Positions 41,466 through 43,007 of a stretch of DNA of 43,007 bases are shown one piece after another (position 1 is the first letter of the stretch; each line of letters begins with the position of its first letter). The notes beneath the pieces were generated by a model, which was not told the origin of the DNA, ran no database searches, and saw only the letters and a list, made by a program, of their open reading frames with translations. Where the stretch lies: the NCBI GenBank assembly GCA_032718475.1, contig JAUCBJ010004978.1, positions 1-43,007 of the forward strand, in the 5' to 3' direction. The translations under genes and the position numbers were made by a program. The DNA is from Nemertoderma westbladi (lineage: Eukaryota; Xenacoelomorpha; Nemertodermatida; Nemertodermatidae).

Positions 41466-42914
41466 CCCTATTAAACCCGGGGGGGAGGAGGTCAATATGA
41501 CCCCCCCCCCCGTGGTTTTTTTATTATAATTCTGAAAAAACGCAGTTGGAAATCTGAAATTTTATGACTTTTCCTAAAAATCTATTGTCTTCTTAGTAGT
41601 GAAAGCCGTTTTCAAAAATATTGGGTAGTTTTCGAGTTATAGCACCATTTTTAACCCTACTTTTGGCACTATTTTCGAGACGTTTTTTGAAAATTACATT
41701 TCATTAAATATTAATTGTAATATCTCTATTTTTGAATTACACCGGTTTTTTGGTGTTAGCAATTCGATGGAATTCATATAAATTGATTTAGAAATTTCAA
41801 ACTTGTTTTTTCAGCGGCTGCCAAATTTTGGTGCCAGCACCAAATTTTGAAATATGTCAATTTTGTAAATTGATTGTTTGAAACTTCTTTTTTACGCAAT
41901 TGGGGTTTTTTGGGGTTCTGGTTTCGAAGAAATATATACGAGTTGCACCAAGCGTATCAAACTTGTATTTTTCAGTGCTGTGTGCAAATTTTGGTGCTAG
42001 CACGAAATTTTGAAAATACATTCAAAAGATAAAATTGCTTGTGACAATTTATTTCTTGCATTTTAGAGGTTTATGGCTGTTCTGAATTCAATGGAATATA
42101 TAATTATCGAACTAGACATATCAAACTTGTATTTTTCGGAAGTGGGTGCAAAATGTGTTGCTAGCACCAAATTTTGAAAACCATCAAATATATCAATTGA
42201 TTGTGTCATCTTGTTTCTTGCGTTATACGGGTTTGTTAGGGTTCTGAATTCAATGGAATCAGTACAAATTTCATAATAAGAGTTTTCAAACTTGTATTTT
42301 TCGCCGGTGGGTGAAAATTGTTGTGCAAGCACCAAATTTTGGAAAATGAGTAAATTGATCAGTAGATAGTATCATCTTGTTTCTTGCGTTATACGGGTTT
42401 ATGAGGATCTTGAATCCGATGGAATCAATAAAAACAGCACTGGACATCGCAAACTTGTACTTTTTGGTGATGGGTAAAATTTGCCAATTTACGCCGAAAA
42501 ATACAAGTAGCAATGATCTGGCATATTTGAAATGTATTCCATTAGAATCAGCGCCCTAGAAATCCTGAAAATGTGAATCTATAGCTTCGTATAAGTGAGT
42601 TAAAAATTTTGTGTTCTAACTGAAAGTGCTGGTTACTTGTGTTTTTCATTTTTTTCCTACGCATAAGGACTAAACAGCCATTAATGGTAATCATAATAAT
42701 TTTGGTGCTGCAATATTACCGCCCCAGTACATTTTTTCGAAAATTTTTTTTTTCGGTCGGATTCAGACTAGTGATACCTACGTACAAACAAAAAATCAGA
42801 CGTTTTCGTTAATATTTGTAGATTTTAGAGGGAGGGGTCAACATGACCCCCCCCACCCCCCCCCCCCCCCCCCCCGGTATTTGTACAGCATTTTATAGCC
42901 CGGTACTAATAGGG
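41466..42914. mobile_element. piggyBac-type non-autonomous element (1449 bp)
   Basis: The ends CCCTATTAAACCCGG and (reverse complement) CCCTATTAGTACCGG are flanked by TTAA on both sides (41462-41465 and 42915-42918). TTAA duplication with CCC-starting ends is the piggyBac signature. Removing it restores the reading frame of the LINE across the site. Near each end is a palindrome, GGTCAATATGACC or GGTCAACATGACC, next to long C-runs. There is no transposase; the centre is made of repeats of about 162 bp. Confidence 0.9.
41790..42490. repeat. Five diverged repeats of about 162 bp inside the piggyBac-type element
   Basis: Each unit contains AAACTTGTATTTTTC, then AGCACCAAATTTTGAAAA, then TTGTTTCTTGCGTTATACGG (or a variant), then TTCAATGGAAT. 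Units begin near 41803, 41965, 42125, 42290 and 42450. Confidence 0.8.
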
Positions 42915-43007
42915 TTAAAATGAGCAGAGGTAGAATGTATCTTAATTAATTTTAAAAAATTCCAGTAAGTTTCGAGATTTTTGAGTGTATGTAATTACAA
43001 TGTGTTT

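Larger units (their letters stand above)
41007..43007 (-). pseudogene. LINE tail 2, split by a piggyBac-type element, continuing past the window
   Basis: From 41495 leftwards, LRTLYFALVHPHILYGILLW, NKIVRAITFSHYQAH and FVPRVRLHLTQKSLKFTGP are post-RT motifs of jockey/CR1-type LINEs, ending at a TAA near 41007. Right of the insertion (42919-43007) the same ORF resumes, with KISKLTGIF and in-frame stops. Frameshifts and stops show it is dead. It is not the same family as LINE tail 1. Confidence 0.8.

Overview
The window looks like an AT-rich, intron-bearing animal genome, probably a marine invertebrate. The case for an animal is one neuronal-type exon (a synaptotagmin-like transmembrane/C2 exon with a clean splice donor) and many metazoan transposon types. 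The species cannot be read from the sequence. Almost all of the window is transposable-element DNA, and the elements are inserted into one another.

Layout. 1-5092 has no gene I can support; it holds a small hairpin (211-269) and a diverged inverted repeat of about 1.7 kb (about 2830-4550). 5093-21149 is a short inverted-repeat transposon flanked by TA, blown up to 16 kb by two insertions. One is a young 14.3 kb BEL/Pao LTR retrotransposon (5191-19493, + strand). The other is an 881 bp element (20226-21106) built around arrays of a 22 bp palindromic repeat. 21150-26653 holds a tRNA-derived SINE, the synaptotagmin-like exon on the - strand (22000-22524) with an upstream mini-ORF, a LINE tail and tandem repeats. 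26654-38205 is a second, older and heavily damaged BEL/Pao-type element on the - strand, itself split by a 1.3 kb hAT-type element with a perfect 8 bp target duplication (32398-33716). 38206-43007 holds a tRNA-like SINE fragment, two LINE tails on the - strand and a piggyBac-type element with TTAA target sites inserted cleanly into the second LINE.

The young BEL/Pao element carries a short leader ORF overlapping gag by ATGA, then gag, protease, reverse transcriptase, RNase H and integrase. After pol come a 1.2 kb structured non-coding stretch and an unusual 3' cassette: one broken ORF that weakly recalls a 3'-5' exonuclease fold and one intact zinc-knuckle protein. The second element also has a long extra gene in its 3' part, now broken, and lacks recognisable integrase, half of the reverse transcriptase and the central gag domain.

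The most interesting signals are: (a) short hairpin modules repeated inside both BEL elements and translated in different reading frames where they fall in coding sequence; (b) three hairpins after pol whose stems differ in sequence but still pair; (c) six UUCG-loop hairpins per LTR; (d) the extra post-pol genes; and (e) the several layers of dated nested insertion.
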